Source of the DNA: Mycetohabitans endofungorum
GTDB taxonomy: Bacteria; Pseudomonadota; Gammaproteobacteria; Burkholderiales; Burkholderiaceae
Direction: 5' to 3'
NCBI RefSeq assembly: GCF_037477895.1
Contig: NZ_CP132744.1
Span: forward strand, 2,666,001 to 2,730,000
Length of the DNA: 64,000 nt
The notes under the pieces were generated by a model. It ran no database searches. It had not been told where the DNA came from and saw only the letters and a list, made by a program, of their open reading frames with translations. The translations under genes and the position numbers were made by a program. How positions within the stretch are numbered: the first letter of the stretch is position 1; each line of letters opens with the position of its first letter. Shown piece by piece: positions 1 through 10,215 of the stretch.

Positions 1-1331
1 TTGAACAGAATCGTGTCCTGCGGCACGATACCCAAGGCCGCCCGCAGGCTGCGCTGTGTGACCAGCCGCAAGTCCTGCCCGTCGATCTTGATTGATCCCG
101 CATCAGGCTGATACAGGCGGAACAACAACCGGGCCAGCGTCGACTTGCCCGAGCCGCTGCCTCCCACGACGGCCACCGTCTGGCCCGGCTCGATCCGGAA
201 CGAGACATCCCACAGGATCCTACGACTGGGCTCGTAACTGAAGTCGACATGCTCGAAGCGGATCTCGCCACCACGCACCACGAGCGGCTGCGCCGCCGCA
301 ACATCACCATCCTCGCCTGCCTGACCGCGCGCATCCAGCAGCGCAAACAGCCGCTCCACGTTGGTCATCGCGTCATTGGCCTCGCGGAATACGAAGCCCA
401 ACGTGTTCAGCGGCAGGCTGACCTGGATAATGTAAGCGTTAATCAGCACCAGGTCGCCAACCGTCATTGCGCCGCTTACCACGTGCTGGCCGGCCAACAA
501 CATCACCGCCGCAATGCCCGCGCCGATACACGCACTCTGCCCGATATGCAGCGTGGACAGCGCATATTGATTCTCGATACCCGCGTCCTGCCGTTGCTGC
601 AGCACCTGGTCAAGCCGCTTGCACTCAAAATCCTCGCGTGCAAAATATTTGACCGTGTCGTAATTCAGCAGACTGTCGACGATACGGCTATTGGCCTGGG
701 CTTCCAACGCGTTCATGCGGCGCTGCACCCGCACGCGGCGCCGCGTGAACACGATCGTATAACCCGCGTAGACGGCAAATGTCGCAAAAATAATCAGCGT
801 GAAGCCGCCGCCATACTTGCTAACCACAATGGCGAGCACCGACGCGATTTCGATGAGCGTTGGCACGATCGTAAAGACCGCAACACCCAGCAGGTAACCA
901 ATGCCGGCGGTACCTTTCTCCAGGTCGCGTACCACCGAGCCGGTCTCACGCTGCGAGTGAAAGCGCGCGCCCAGATGATGCAGGTGAGCAAACGTACGCG
1001 CAGTATAGTCGGCTACGGTGCGCTGCGTGACTTGCACAAATGTCATGTCGCGCACCTCGCTTAATGCATTCGACGCAAAGCGCACCACAGCATAGCCGAA
1101 CAGCAGCAGGATCGGTATCGCGGCTGGCCGGCTCGTGACGTTGCCCAGCGCATCGACGATATCCTTGAGCAGCAGCGGGACCGCCACCGCAGCCGCCTTG
1201 GCTAGCAGCAGCAATGATACGGCGGCCAGCACCCGCGCCCTGTGGTGCCAGATAGCGTGCCACAGGTCGGAGGCGATCCGGGTGCGCAACCCGCTGATGC
1301 GGGCCGCGCCTGCGAAGGTGGGCGAAGTCAT
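1..1331 (-). CDS. ABC exporter, ATP-binding/permease, Atm1/HMT1-like (partial)
   Basis: This is the N-terminal part of a half-size ABC exporter on the minus strand; the C-terminus lies beyond the left edge. From the ATG at 1331 there is a hydrophobic multi-span membrane domain (start MTSPTFAGAARISG), then the nucleotide-binding domain with Walker A GGSGSGKSTLA and a Q-loop segment LGIVPQDTILF at the window edge. The long loop with the YDTVKYFAREDFE segment is typical of the Atm1/HMT1/MsbA-like class that exports glutathione- or sulfur-linked compounds. The substrate cannot be read from sequence. The signature motif and Walker B are off-window. No other in-frame ATG exists in the roughly 100 bases upstream of this start. 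Confidence 0.85.
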   Translation of the reverse strand, partial: MTSPTFAGAARISGLRTRIASDLWHAIWHHRARVLAAVSLLLLAKAAAVAVPLLLKDIVDALGNVTSRPAAIPILLLFGYAVVRFASNALSEVRDMTFVQVTQRTVADYTARTFAHLHHLGARFHSQRETGSVVRDLEKGTAGIGYLLGVAVFTIVPTLIEIASVLAIVVSKYGGGFTLIIFATFAVYAGYTIVFTRRRVRVQRRMNALEAQANSRIVDSLLNYDTVKYFAREDFECKRLDQVLQQRQDAGIENQYALSTLHIGQSACIGAGIAAVMLLAGQHVVSGAMTVGDLVLINAYIIQVSLPLNTLGFVFREANDAMTNVERLFALLDARGQAGEDGDVAAAQPLVVRGGEIRFEHVDFSYEPSRRILWDVSFRIEPGQTVAVVGGSGSGKSTLARLLFRLYQPDAGSIKIDGQDLRLVTQRSLRAALGIVPQDTILF

Positions 1332-1909
1332 GGAAGCCAACTCGGTTTTGCGCGTTACGCCGCCATTGCAAGTTCTGTACCGCCGAGTGGCGTGGCTGCC
1401 AATGTGGTGAGGACTGCGTGCCGTGGCGCAAAGGTGGTGTCGGTGCTCGGGGCAATGACAGGCGGAGTGTTGCAATTTGTGCGACATGTCCCGAACAGCG
1501 TACCGAGGCAAGCTCGAGGGTCGCGATCTCCACCGGCCGGTTTAGCGGTAGACTATTTATATGGATGGATGCCGTTACTGCGGAAAATTTCGCGACGAAT
1601 GGGATTGCCATGGCCAACAGTGCCGCCGAGCCATTGCCAAGGCACTGCGCCGGCAGCACGCCGGGCTGCCGATGGTGCCCAATACGATCCGCAATGAAAT
1701 CCCGGCTGGTGCGACGACGCAGCAAGTCATCACAGTATTGTCCCGGCAGCGGTTACGAGCGCGGCGTGGCAATGAGGCGCGGCGCGAACGTAAGGAGATC
1801 GACGAGTTGGAACAGAAGTGATGTAATGCTGGCGCGTGTGATGTCGCGTTGGCTGACTGGGGCCAAGTTTGATTTCCGTCAAGAAACCGCAGACCTGGTC
1901 CGCCGAGAC
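1332..1909. other. intergenic stretch without a convincing gene
   Basis: Short open frames occur on both strands, for example an 86-codon frame at 1561-1821, but none has a recognisable domain, a good ribosome-binding site or coding-like composition. I see no RNA gene or insertion sequence. Confidence 0.4.
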
Positions 1910-2593
1910 TCACAGGATGCCTTGTAGGGAGCGTTCCATGGGCCAGTCGATGAGGGCCGCGGTCGTGCACGCGTTCGGAGGGCCGCTGCGAGTAGCAGAG
2001 GTTGCGGTATCAACGTCGAGCCTTGCTGCAGCGCGATCGCGATTCGCGTCGAGCTGCGTATCAACGCATGCCGACAGCAAGGCAGGGACTGTCGGGCCGG
2101 CGTCGCACGGTACACACCGGAAGTGTAAATAATACTTGTCTTCGGCGACAATCTGGAACCCTTGGCGCAGATAGAATCGCGCGGCGCGCTCGTTGAGCTT
2201 GAAAGTCTGCAGCTTGACCGTGCGGCCATCACGATGGGCGGCGTCACATACGCGGTGCAGTAGGGTCGCGCCAATCTGTCGGCCCTGGAATGCCGGATCC
2301 ACCAACAGCAGCGCGACCTCTACCCCACCGTCTTCGCACACTTGCGTGGATAATACCCCTACCGCCCGCGACACGCCGTCAACCACGATGGCCTGGCACC
2401 GTGCAACCGGATAGCTCACTCGGAAAGCCGTTCGGCGAAAATCGTCCTCCCAACCTAGCGTCTGCCTGAAGTAGCCGCTCAGGGAATCCCGGTACAGGTG
2501 AAAGAAATATCCGTACTCCTCACGAGTCGCTGCGCGCAGCGCGACCGGCAGTATCGTCGGGCTCCGGCCCGAATCTTCGATTAGCTCGTTCAT
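1910..2593 (-). CDS. GNAT-family N-acetyltransferase
   Basis: Predicted acetyl-CoA-dependent N-acetyltransferase of 227 residues. The GNAT core is visible as beta4/alpha3 with the acetyl-CoA loop (VALLLVDPAFQGRQIGATLL, pyrophosphate-binding Q-G-R-Q-I-G-A) followed by LNERAARFYLRQGFQIVAED, the usual C-terminal part of the fold. The open frame extends upstream to 2749, but the upstream residues are Cys/Arg/Trp-rich and unlike a GNAT; the ATG at 2593 (MNELIEDSGRSP) is preferred. About 60 residues after the fold look disordered and may be a read-on extension. The acceptor substrate is unknown. Confidence 0.75.
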   Translation of the reverse strand: MNELIEDSGRSPTILPVALRAATREEYGYFFHLYRDSLSGYFRQTLGWEDDFRRTAFRVSYPVARCQAIVVDGVSRAVGVLSTQVCEDGGVEVALLLVDPAFQGRQIGATLLHRVCDAAHRDGRTVKLQTFKLNERAARFYLRQGFQIVAEDKYYLHFRCVPCDAGPTVPALLSACVDTQLDANRDRAAARLDVDTATSATRSGPPNACTTAALIDWPMERSLQGIL

Positions 2594-3199
2594 CGTCTTG
2601 CCTATTTGGTTTTCTTTGGTCTCCTGCCCGCACCAGATGGCGCACGATGTGGCCCGCGCGCCGTTCCCGATCCATATCCTGCACCATCGACACCGCCGAT
2701 AGTGTGCGAAACCGAGCACAGCCGTCTGTTTCGCGCTACAGCCGCGCACGCTTCAACCTAACGAACTGCGGCAAGCTTGCACTGCGAACAACCTGCGTTG
2801 CAACAACCCACACCGCAGCGGCCTGCGTCAATCCACCGCGCCGCGGCTAGCTTGCTATGACGGCCTGTCGGGTAGGTTAAGCGGATGAGTATCTTGGTGC
2901 AGCTTGAAACCCGGCAATGCTCGCGCGTCCGGGCTCGATGCAAGGTGGAGAGCCTGCTCGACGGCGGCGTTGAATTGGAATGTGCTGGCTCGCGTCAGAA
3001 TACAGGTCTGGTCTGGTCAGCGTTCGCCCGCTAGGAGACGGCGAATGGTTTGAGGGCCTTGGGGGAAACTGCCGGCCGTTGCGCGCTATTCCCCGTTTTT
3101 TAGTCATGGGTCAGCCTGTGCCATGCAGCGCAGCGGCGAACGATTCGGCCCGTGCGGCACACGCTGTGCCAGCACCGGTGCCCTCCATCTCTACCCTCC
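2594..3199. other. intergenic region between GNAT gene and glmS 3' end
   Basis: No supported gene. A short minus-strand frame (2758-2943) ends in a Cys-rich tail (CGVGCCNAGCSQCKL) but has no start signals. It could be a remnant or chance. Confidence 0.35.
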
Positions 3200-5017
3200 T
3201 CACTCCACCGTCACCGACTTGGCCAGATTTCGCGGCTTGTCCACGTCAGTACCGCGCGCGCAGGCAGTGTGATAGGCGAGCAATTGCAATGGCACCACAT
3301 GCAAGATCGGCGAGAGCAGCCCATAATGCTCGGGCATCCGAATTACATGCAGGCCTTCGTCGTTGACGATTCGCGTATCCGCATCAGCAAACACATACAA
3401 CTGGCCGCCCCGTGCGCGTACTTCCTGGATATTGGACTTTAGTTTTTCCAGCAGCGCATCGTTCGGCGCGACGGTGACCACCGGCATCGCTTCGGTCACC
3501 AGTGCGAGCGGCCCATGCTTGAGTTCGCCGGCCGGATACGCCTCAGCGTGAATATATGAGATTTCCTTCAGCTTCAACGCGCCTTCAAGTGCAATCGGAT
3601 AATGCATGCCCCTGCCAAGGAACAGCGCGTTTTCCTTGCGCGAAAATTCCTCTGCCCACGCGATGACCTGCGGCTCGAGCGCGAGCACGCTGTTGAGCGC
3701 CGCCGGCAGGTGCCGCAACTGCTTCAGGTACTGCGCCTGAAGACTCGCGTTGACATGACCGCGCAGCCGTCCCAGCGTCACCGCGAGCACGAACAGGGCA
3801 ACGAGCTGCGTTGTAAATGCCTTGGTTGACGCCACGCCGATTTCGGTGCCCGCGTGCGTCAGCAAGCGCAGCGCGGTGAGCCGCACCATCGCGCTGCTCG
3901 CCACGTTGCAAATCGTCAGCGTATGCGAGTGTCCGAGCGCCTGCGCATGCTTGAGTGCGGCGAGCGTGTCCGCCGTCTCGCCGGATTGGGAGATCACCAC
4001 GACGAGTGACCGGGGGTTCGGCACGGAGTCACGATAGCGATACTCGCTTGCGATCTCGACTTGCGTGGGGATTTTCGCGATCGATTCGAGCCAGTACTTC
4101 GCTGTCAAACCGGAGTAGTAGCTGGTGCCGCACGCAAGAATCAGCAGGCTGTCGATCCCGTTGAACACGTCGCCGGCGCCAGCGCCGAACAGCTCGGGAT
4201 CGAATGCGTCGGTCTGCGCAATCGTGTCGGAGATCGCCCGCGGCTGCTCAAAGATCTCCTTTTGCATGAAGTGCCGGTACGGCCCAAGCTCCACCGCGCC
4301 ACCATACGCGTTGACGGTGCGTACCTCCCGCTGTACGAGGCTGCCGTCGCGGTCCGCGATCTGCACGCCGTCCAGCGTCAATTCAACCACGTCGCCTTCC
4401 TCGAGGAAAATGAAGCGGTCGGTGCTGCCCGCCAGCGCGAGCGCATCCGAGGCCAGGAAATTCTCCTGTTGGCCCAGCCCGACCACCAGCGGCGAGCCGG
4501 CGCGCGCGCCGCATACCCGATGCGGCTGATCTTTTGAGAACACGGCGATCGCGTAGGCGCCATGCAGCTGCTTCACCGCTTCGCGCACGGCGGCAAACAA
4601 GTCACCGCGATAAAGGCTGTAGATTAGGTGAGCGATGACCTCGGTGTCGGTCTGCGTCACGAACTCGTAACCGTTCGCGCGCAGGCCTTCACGCAAAGTT
4701 TCATAGTTTTCGATGATGCCGTTGTGAACCAGCGCAATCGTGTCGTGCGAGAAAATCGGATGCGCATTGTGCGTGACCGGCGCCCCGTGCGTCGCCCAGC
4801 GCGTATGCGCGATGCCAGTTTCCCCCGCCAGTTGCGTGTCGCGGATCTGCAGGTCGAGGTCCGCCACACGCGATACGCTGCGGGCGCGCCGAGCGGCGCC
4901 ATCGACGATAGCCGCTACACCACACGAGTCGTAGCCGCGGTATTCGAGACGTCGCAACCCCTCGACGAGGACCGGGACGATGTTACGTTGCGCTACCGCG
5001 CCGACAATGCCGCACAT
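3200..5017 (-). CDS. glmS: glutamine--fructose-6-phosphate aminotransferase (isomerizing)
   Basis: Makes glucosamine-6-phosphate from fructose-6-phosphate and glutamine, the first step to UDP-GlcNAc for peptidoglycan and LPS. At 605 residues it has the family's usual length. The N-terminal class II glutaminase begins MCGIVGAV, with Cys2 as nucleophile after removal of Met. Two SIS sugar-isomerase domains follow, seen in [18 protein letters not shown] and [20 protein letters not shown]. The C-terminus NLAKSVTVE is the canonical ending. It lies 59 bp downstream of glmU on the same strand, so the two successive amino-sugar enzymes probably share a transcript. No glmS ribozyme is expected or seen. 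Confidence 0.97.
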   Translation of the reverse strand: MCGIVGAVAQRNIVPVLVEGLRRLEYRGYDSCGVAAIVDGAARRARSVSRVADLDLQIRDTQLAGETGIAHTRWATHGAPVTHNAHPIFSHDTIALVHNGIIENYETLREGLRANGYEFVTQTDTEVIAHLIYSLYRGDLFAAVREAVKQLHGAYAIAVFSKDQPHRVCGARAGSPLVVGLGQQENFLASDALALAGSTDRFIFLEEGDVVELTLDGVQIADRDGSLVQREVRTVNAYGGAVELGPYRHFMQKEIFEQPRAISDTIAQTDAFDPELFGAGAGDVFNGIDSLLILACGTSYYSGLTAKYWLESIAKIPTQVEIASEYRYRDSVPNPRSLVVVISQSGETADTLAALKHAQALGHSHTLTICNVASSAMVRLTALRLLTHAGTEIGVASTKAFTTQLVALFVLAVTLGRLRGHVNASLQAQYLKQLRHLPAALNSVLALEPQVIAWAEEFSRKENALFLGRGMHYPIALEGALKLKEISYIHAEAYPAGELKHGPLALVTEAMPVVTVAPNDALLEKLKSNIQEVRARGGQLYVFADADTRIVNDEGLHVIRMPEHYGLLSPILHVVPLQLLAYHTACARGTDVDKPRNLAKSVTVE

Positions 5018-5076
5018 GATGTTTATCCGTGGAAAATGGAGGGTGACCGTTGGGCCGCCTCATCGGCGCCGTACAT

Positions 5077-6438
5077 TCAGGCCTTTTTCTTGGCCGGTCG
5101 CGCGTACCCTGGCTTTGCGACCTGCGTTTTCTCGTTCAACACCAGCGCCCCGGCGGGCACGTCGCGCCAGACGGTGGTCCCGGCTGCGAGCGTCGCTCCT
5201 GAACCCACGACGACCGGCGCAACAAGCTGCGTACCAGAGCCAACGAATACGTCATCGCCGATCACGGTGCGATGCTTGTTCGCGCCGTCATAGTTGCAGG
5301 TGATCGTCCCGGCGCCGATGTTCACGCGCGCCCCGACGTCGGCGTCGCCGATATAGCTCAAATGGTTAACTTTCGCGCCATGCCCGAGCACCGCGTTCTT
5401 GACCTCAACGAAGTTGCCCACATGCACGTTGCTGGACAGCACGGCCCCGGGACGCAGCCGCGCATATGGGCCGAGCACGACATTCTCGCCCACGCGTGCG
5501 CCCTCGACATGCGTGAACGCGTCCACGCGCGTGCCCGCGGCGATCGTCGCTTCGCGAATCACGCAGTTCGGCCCGATGCTGACGTGGTCACCCAGCACGA
5601 CGTGTCCTTCGAACACGCAGTTGACATCGATCGACACGTCGGCGCCGCACTCCAGCGTGCCGCGCACGTCGATGCGCGACGCATCGGCCAACGTGACGCC
5701 GGCGTCCAGCAGTCGCAGCGCTTCGTTGCGCTGGTAGACGCGCTCCAGGTCAGCCAATTGTCGCTTGCTGTTCACGCCGAGCGTCTCCCATACGTCGTCT
5801 GGCTGTACACCGACGACCTCGACACCGTCTTCGATCGCGCGCTCGACGACGTCGGTCAGGTAGAACTCGCGCTGCGCGTTGTCGTTTGTCAACGAGCTTA
5901 GCCACGCGTCGAGCCGCCCGCTCGGCGAGATGACGATGCCCGTGTTGATCTCGCGGATTTCCCGTTGCTCCGGGTCGGCATCCTTTTGCTCGATGATCCG
6001 TGTGATGCGTCCGGCGCAATCGCGCACGATGCGACCATAACCGTGTGGGTCGTCCAGCGTGACGGTCAGCACCCCATAGTGGCCGTTGGCCGCCGCGTCG
6101 ACCAGTCGCCGCAGTGTCGAGGCGCGCGTGAGCGGCACGTCGCCGTACAGCACCAGCGTGGGCAGTGCCGGGTCGATGAATGGCAGCGCCTGTTGAACCG
6201 CGTGACCGGTACCCCGTTGCTCGGCCTGCAGCGCAAACTGGATATCGGGCGCGGCGACGGCCTCGCGCACGGCCTGGGCGCCATGCCCGACCACCACGAC
6301 GAGCCGGCTCGGCGTCAGCGCGCGCGCCGTGTCGATGACATGGGACAGCAATGGCCTGCCAGCCAGTGAATGCAGCACCTTTGGCCGCGCGGAATGCATG
6401 CGCTTGCCCATGCCGGCTGCAAGAATGACGATATTCAC
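5077..6438 (-). CDS. glmU: bifunctional GlmU: GlcN-1-P acetyltransferase / GlcNAc-1-P uridylyltransferase
   Basis: Catalyses the last two steps to UDP-GlcNAc in the cytoplasm. The N-terminal pyrophosphorylase carries the nucleotide loop [19 protein letters not shown]. The C-terminal half is a left-handed beta-helix of hexapeptide repeats (for example [19 protein letters not shown]) with the acetyltransferase segment [20 protein letters not shown]. The frame is open to 6588, but GTG at 6438 ([11 protein letters not shown]) gives 453 residues, the usual GlmU length. An ATG at 6480 would add 14 non-conserved residues. Upstream of and probably cotranscribed with glmS. Confidence 0.96.
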   Translation of the reverse strand: MNIVILAAGMGKRMHSARPKVLHSLAGRPLLSHVIDTARALTPSRLVVVVGHGAQAVREAVAAPDIQFALQAEQRGTGHAVQQALPFIDPALPTLVLYGDVPLTRASTLRRLVDAAANGHYGVLTVTLDDPHGYGRIVRDCAGRITRIIEQKDADPEQREIREINTGIVISPSGRLDAWLSSLTNDNAQREFYLTDVVERAIEDGVEVVGVQPDDVWETLGVNSKRQLADLERVYQRNEALRLLDAGVTLADASRIDVRGTLECGADVSIDVNCVFEGHVVLGDHVSIGPNCVIREATIAAGTRVDAFTHVEGARVGENVVLGPYARLRPGAVLSSNVHVGNFVEVKNAVLGHGAKVNHLSYIGDADVGARVNIGAGTITCNYDGANKHRTVIGDDVFVGSGTQLVAPVVVGSGATLAAGTTVWRDVPAGALVLNEKTQVAKPGYARPAKKKA

Positions 6439-6535
6439 GGCGTCAACGTCCAACGAGTCTCGAAGGGCCGATTTTAGCATCGGGCTTGCTGCATTCCGTC
6501 GTGCAACCCACACACGGCGCGCCGGCGTCGCGGCG

Positions 6536-7459
6536 TCACAGCGCGTCGAATGGCACGATCGGCACGGTGCCGCTGTCGGGCGTTGCACAAGGTTCGTCGT
6601 CGAATGCGATGTCGCCGTGCGGATCGGCCACGCCCGTCGCGCGCAGCCCGGCGAATGGAAACAGCCGAGGGTCCATCAAGTGCGACGGCACGACGTCGGA
6701 CAATGCACTGAACATGTTGTCTACCCGTCCAGGGAAGCGCTTGTCCCATTCCTGCAGCAACGTCTTCATTTCGGCGCGCTTTAGGTTCGGCTGGCTGCCG
6801 CACAGATTGCATGGAATGATTGGAAATTCACGCAATTGCGCATATTTTTCCAAATCATTCTCTTTCACATAGGCGAGCGGCCGGATCACAATGTGCTTGC
6901 CATCGTCGGACTGCAGTTTCGGCGGCATCCCCTTGAGTTTGCCGCCGTAGAACATGTTCAGCAGCACGGTCTGCAAGATGTCGTCGCGGTGGTGGCCAAG
7001 CGCGATCTTGGTCGCGCCCAACTCACCCGCGACGCGGTATAGGATGCCGCGCCGCAGCCGCGAGCACAGCGAGCACGTCGTCTTACCCTCGGGCACGAGG
7101 CGCTTGACGATGCTGTACGTGTCCTGGTTCTCGACATGAAACGGCACGCCGCGTGCCGAGAGATACTCGGGCAGTATATGCGCGGGAAACCCAGGCTGCT
7201 TCTGATCTAAATTGACCGCGACAATGTCGAAATCGATCGGCGCTCGCTCGCGCAGCCGCAGTAGGATGTCCAGCAACGCATAGCTGTCCTTGCCGCCGGA
7301 CACGCAAACCATCACCTTATCGCCGGCCTCGATCATGTTGTAGTCAGCAATGGCTTGGCCGGCCTGCCGGGCCAGCCGCTTGAACAGCTTGTTGTTTTCG
7401 TAGGCCTGTTTCTGCTCGCGACGGGTCAAGGCCCGCACGGTGGTCTCGGGTGCATGCAT
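6536..7459 (-). CDS. ttcA: tRNA 2-thiocytidine(32) synthetase TtcA
   Basis: ATP- and iron-sulfur-dependent enzyme that thiolates cytidine 32 in certain tRNAs. The PP-loop motif [14 protein letters not shown], the cluster-ligand pair [10 protein letters not shown] and the distal CNLCGSQ are all present, as is [19 protein letters not shown]. The ATG at 7459 gives 307 residues, normal for the family; the frame stays open into folB but the upstream sequence is a shadow of that gene. The start is one base beyond the folB stop (7461-7463), so the two are translationally adjacent. Confidence 0.96.
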   Translation of the reverse strand: MHAPETTVRALTRREQKQAYENNKLFKRLARQAGQAIADYNMIEAGDKVMVCVSGGKDSYALLDILLRLRERAPIDFDIVAVNLDQKQPGFPAHILPEYLSARGVPFHVENQDTYSIVKRLVPEGKTTCSLCSRLRRGILYRVAGELGATKIALGHHRDDILQTVLLNMFYGGKLKGMPPKLQSDDGKHIVIRPLAYVKENDLEKYAQLREFPIIPCNLCGSQPNLKRAEMKTLLQEWDKRFPGRVDNMFSALSDVVPSHLMDPRLFPFAGLRATGVADPHGDIAFDDEPCATPDSGTVPIVPFDAL

Positions 7460-7460
7460 G

Positions 7461-7856
7461 TCAGGCTTCCTTGATACGGATGACTTCAACACCCACTGAC
7501 TCGCAGTCGGAGTAGACGTCCGGCTTCTCGGTCGATACGCGCACTGCCCGCACTTTCGGATGCGCCAGCATCGCGGCGGCAACGTCATCGCAAAACGTCT
7601 CTTGCAGATGGACGTGTCCGCGCGCGACCCGTTGGGCAATGGTTGAGCGCATGAAATCGTAGTCAACGACCTCGGCCAGCTTGTCGGCGCGCGGCGTCGA
7701 TTCGGCCAGCGGCACGAATAGGTCGATGTTGACGATGACGCGCTGCTCGGCGCGTTTTTCGAAATCATGCACGCCAATGTTGATGGAAATCTCGTAGTTG
7801 CGCAGGAACAGGCGCCGACAGTCTGCGAGGCTTGGGTGCGAAAGGGCGGAGAGCAT
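7461..7856 (-). CDS. folB: dihydroneopterin aldolase
   Basis: Folate-pathway enzyme converting dihydroneopterin to 6-hydroxymethyl-dihydropterin plus glycolaldehyde. Family features are [28 protein letters not shown] at the N-terminus, [11 protein letters not shown] in the middle and the substrate-side [10 protein letters not shown] near the C-terminus. The ATG at 7856 ([10 protein letters not shown]) gives 131 residues; a longer frame to 7919 adds Pro/Arg-rich sequence unlike FolB. It lies between an SDR pterin reductase-like gene and ttcA on the same strand. Confidence 0.93.
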   Translation of the reverse strand: MLSALSHPSLADCRRLFLRNYEISINIGVHDFEKRAEQRVIVNIDLFVPLAESTPRADKLAEVVDYDFMRSTIAQRVARGHVHLQETFCDDVAAAMLAHPKVRAVRVSTEKPDVYSDCESVGVEVIRIKEA

Positions 7857-7932
7857 GGGCGATCCAGTCAAAAGTAGAGGCGGTGGCCGCGCGGCATGGC
7901 CCGGCCCGGCAGTAAGCACGCAAGCATCGCGC

Positions 7933-8766
7933 TCACGTATCCGTCATAAACATCACGTCGCGTGGCGACGGCACGAGGTGCTGGCCGCCATCGACCAGCA
8001 GCGTCGCACCCGTCACACCGCGCGCGTCGGCCAGGTAGCACACCGCTTCAACCAAGTCGGCCGGCGTCGATGCGCGTCCAAGCGGCGTGCGCCGGTGCGC
8101 GTCGCTAAAGCTTTCATCGGTCTGGCTACCGGAGCGCAGCGTGAGTCCGGGCGCGACGGCCACGACCCGCAGCTTCGGCGCGAGCGCCTGGGCCAGCGCC
8201 ACGGTGGCCGCCTGCAGCGCGGCTTTCGTTAACGTATACGACAGATAGTCCGGATTCATGTTGTACAGCTTCTGATCGAGCACGTTGATGACCGAGCCAC
8301 GCAACGTCTCGTCTTCGCGCGCCACCTCCGGAATCGATTCGTGCAGCGCCTGCGCGAGCGCCAGCGGCGCGCCGACATTGATCGCCGTCATGTTCAACAA
8401 CGTGCCGTATCCGAACGTGGCTGCCGTATCCTCGTCAAACAGCGACGCGTTGTTCACCACGCATTCGATGCGCCCGAGCGCGGCGATGCTATCCGGCACC
8501 AGGCGCCGCACCTGTGCCTCGTCGGCCAGATCGGCGCGCAACGCGACAGCACGCTGGCCCAGCGCCTGTATGTCGGCGGTCAGCGACTGCGCGTCAGCCT
8601 CGGACGTATGGTAGTGGACCGCAATGTCCCAACCCCGCGCGGCCATGCCAAGCGCCAGCGCACGGCCGATGCGCCGTGCTGCGCCGGTCACCAGTGCGAC
8701 ACGGCGCACGGGCGGCGCGTAAGAAGGGGAAGCCGGATACTGACCGGCGCACGACGGGTCGCTCAT
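7933..8766 (-). CDS. short-chain dehydrogenase/reductase, FolM/pteridine reductase-like
   Basis: NAD(P)-dependent SDR of 277 residues. It has the Rossmann motif TGAARRIGRALA, the NNAS segment (VVNNASLFDED) and the catalytic YLSYTLTKAAL (Tyr-X3-Lys). An Arg directly after TGAAR and the position beside folB suggest a dihydromonapterin or pteridine reductase; this substrate is inferred from context and family resemblance. The start codon lies only 13 bp from the divergent midA start, so the two promoters must overlap the genes or one start is misplaced; a GTG a few codons before VALVTG is an alternative start. Confidence 0.85.
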   Translation of the reverse strand: MSDPSCAGQYPASPSYAPPVRRVALVTGAARRIGRALALGMAARGWDIAVHYHTSEADAQSLTADIQALGQRAVALRADLADEAQVRRLVPDSIAALGRIECVVNNASLFDEDTAATFGYGTLLNMTAINVGAPLALAQALHESIPEVAREDETLRGSVINVLDQKLYNMNPDYLSYTLTKAALQAATVALAQALAPKLRVVAVAPGLTLRSGSQTDESFSDAHRRTPLGRASTPADLVEAVCYLADARGVTGATLLVDGGQHLVPSPRDVMFMTDT

Positions 8767-8779
8767 TTACAATGCGGGA

Positions 8780-9970
8780 ATGAAGCCGAATTCAACGCAG
8801 CCTGATAGTTTACCCGTTCCTGACGATACCGAGCTTGCCCACGTTCGTGCGTTAGTGCAGCACATCGCCGGTCAAATCGCTGCGGCCGGAGGGTGGTTGC
8901 CATTCGACCGGTACATGGAACTCGCGCTTTATACACCGGGTCTAGGCTACTACAGCGGTGGTCTAGTCAAGTTCGGCCGCAGTCCCGACGATGGGAGCGA
9001 CTTCATCACCGCGCCGGAACTCTCGCCGCTGTTTGCACAGACGTTCGCCAAGCCGGTGGCCGAGATACTCGGCGCTACCGGCACACGCCACGTGGTCGAA
9101 TTCGGAGCGGGAACGGGCAAGTTCGCCGCCGGCCTGCTGCGCACGCTGGATGCGCTCGGTGTCGGGTGTGTGCGCTACACGATCGTGGAATTGTCCGGCG
9201 AGTTGCGCGCGCGCCAGCGCGAGTGCATTGCGAAAACTGCACCGCAGTTCGCCTCCTGCGTCCAGTGGGTCGATGCGCTGCCCGAGCGCGTGGAGGGCGT
9301 GATGGTTGGCAACGAAGTGCTGGACGCCATGCCGGTGCGTCTGTTTGCGCGGCAAAATGGCTTGTGGCATGAACGCGGCGTCGCTGTGGCGGATGCGAGC
9401 CGCTTCGTGTTCGCCGATCGGCCGCTGGATGCCGCCGCCGTGCCGGCCGCACTCGCGTGCGTTCCTGGCCGGCACGACTACGTGACCGAAACACACGAGG
9501 CGGCTGCCGCGTTCGTGCGCACCGTGTGCTCGGTGCTCGGCCGCGGCGCCGCGTTGTTCATCGACTATGGTTTCCCGGCTGCTGAGTATTACCATCCACA
9601 GCGCACGGAGGGCACGTTGATGTGCCACTACCGGCACCGTGCACACGGCGATCCGTTCCTTTACCCCGGCCTGCAGGACATCACCGCGCATGTGCAGTTC
9701 AGCGCCATCGAGCAGGCTGCCCACGACGCGGGCGCGCATTTGCTCGGATACACGTCGCAAGCACGCTTTCTGATGAACGCAGGCATCACGGACTCGCTGG
9801 CGCAACTGGACCCGGCCGATCCGGCTCGCTTCCTGCCCGCGGCTAATGCGGTACAGAAGCTGCTGTCCGAGGCAGAGATGGGCGAACTGTTCAAAGTGAT
9901 CGCGTTTTGCCGCGGCCTGGATGGCGCATTGGGCGCGTTTGAGCGCGGCGATCGTTCGCACATGCTGTGA
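8780..9970 (+). CDS. SAM-dependent methyltransferase, MidA/NDUFAF7 family (DUF185)
   Basis: Protein of 396 residues with the family's N-terminal ITAPELSPLFAQ segment, SAM-binding EFGAGTGKFAAGLL, the EVLDAMPVRLF block and C-terminal FIDYGFPAAEYYHPQRTEGTLMCHYRH. The mitochondrial homologue methylates an arginine of complex I; the bacterial role is not established. A TTTACAAT stretch ends 7 bases before the ATG, so transcription might begin at or near the start codon. It runs divergently from the SDR gene and just ahead of a DUF2905 gene. Confidence 0.9.
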   Translation: MKPNSTQPDSLPVPDDTELAHVRALVQHIAGQIAAAGGWLPFDRYMELALYTPGLGYYSGGLVKFGRSPDDGSDFITAPELSPLFAQTFAKPVAEILGATGTRHVVEFGAGTGKFAAGLLRTLDALGVGCVRYTIVELSGELRARQRECIAKTAPQFASCVQWVDALPERVEGVMVGNEVLDAMPVRLFARQNGLWHERGVAVADASRFVFADRPLDAAAVPAALACVPGRHDYVTETHEAAAAFVRTVCSVLGRGAALFIDYGFPAAEYYHPQRTEGTLMCHYRHRAHGDPFLYPGLQDITAHVQFSAIEQAAHDAGAHLLGYTSQARFLMNAGITDSLAQLDPADPARFLPAANAVQKLLSEAEMGELFKVIAFCRGLDGALGAFERGDRSHML

Positions 9971-9990
9971 CTCATGAGGCTGACCTGTCG

Positions 9991-10185
9991 ATGTTCCGCT
10001 GGTTGCTGACCACCTTCATTGCCACCGTGATTCTTAGCGCGAGCTGGCCCTGGCTCGCCCGACTGGGCATCGGTCGCTTGCCCGGGGATCTCGCGCTCAG
10101 CTGGCGCGGCCGCCGTCTGCCGTTGCCGTTCATGTCGACGCTGCTGTTGACACTGCTGGGCTCGCTAATCGTGCGGCTGCTCTAG
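9991..10185 (+). CDS. DUF2905 small membrane protein
   Basis: A 64-residue protein with two hydrophobic helices (FRWLLTTFIATVILSASWPW and the C-terminal MSTLLLTLLGSLIVRLL) around the DUF2905 signature RLPGDLAL. Function unknown; it probably sits in the inner membrane. ATG at 9991 is preceded by GAGG. A GTG at 9967 overlapping the midA stop would add 8 residues and is the alternative. Cotranscription with midA is likely. Confidence 0.8.
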   Translation: MFRWLLTTFIATVILSASWPWLARLGIGRLPGDLALSWRGRRLPLPFMSTLLLTLLGSLIVRLL

Positions 10186-10215
10186 TCGCCGCACAGCGGC
10201 GTGGCTCGAGCAGCG
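10176..10215. terminator. nested hairpin between convergent genes
   Basis: GCTGCTC pairs with GAGCAGC and encloses CGCCGC/GCGGCG in the 30 bp between the stops of two convergent genes. No U-run follows, so termination efficiency is uncertain. Confidence 0.4.

Noticed and set aside
1561..1821. 86-codon plus-strand frame with CRYCG and a charged C-terminus
   Set aside because: No ribosome-binding site, no domain, antisense frames equally open; treated as chance in a gene-free gap.
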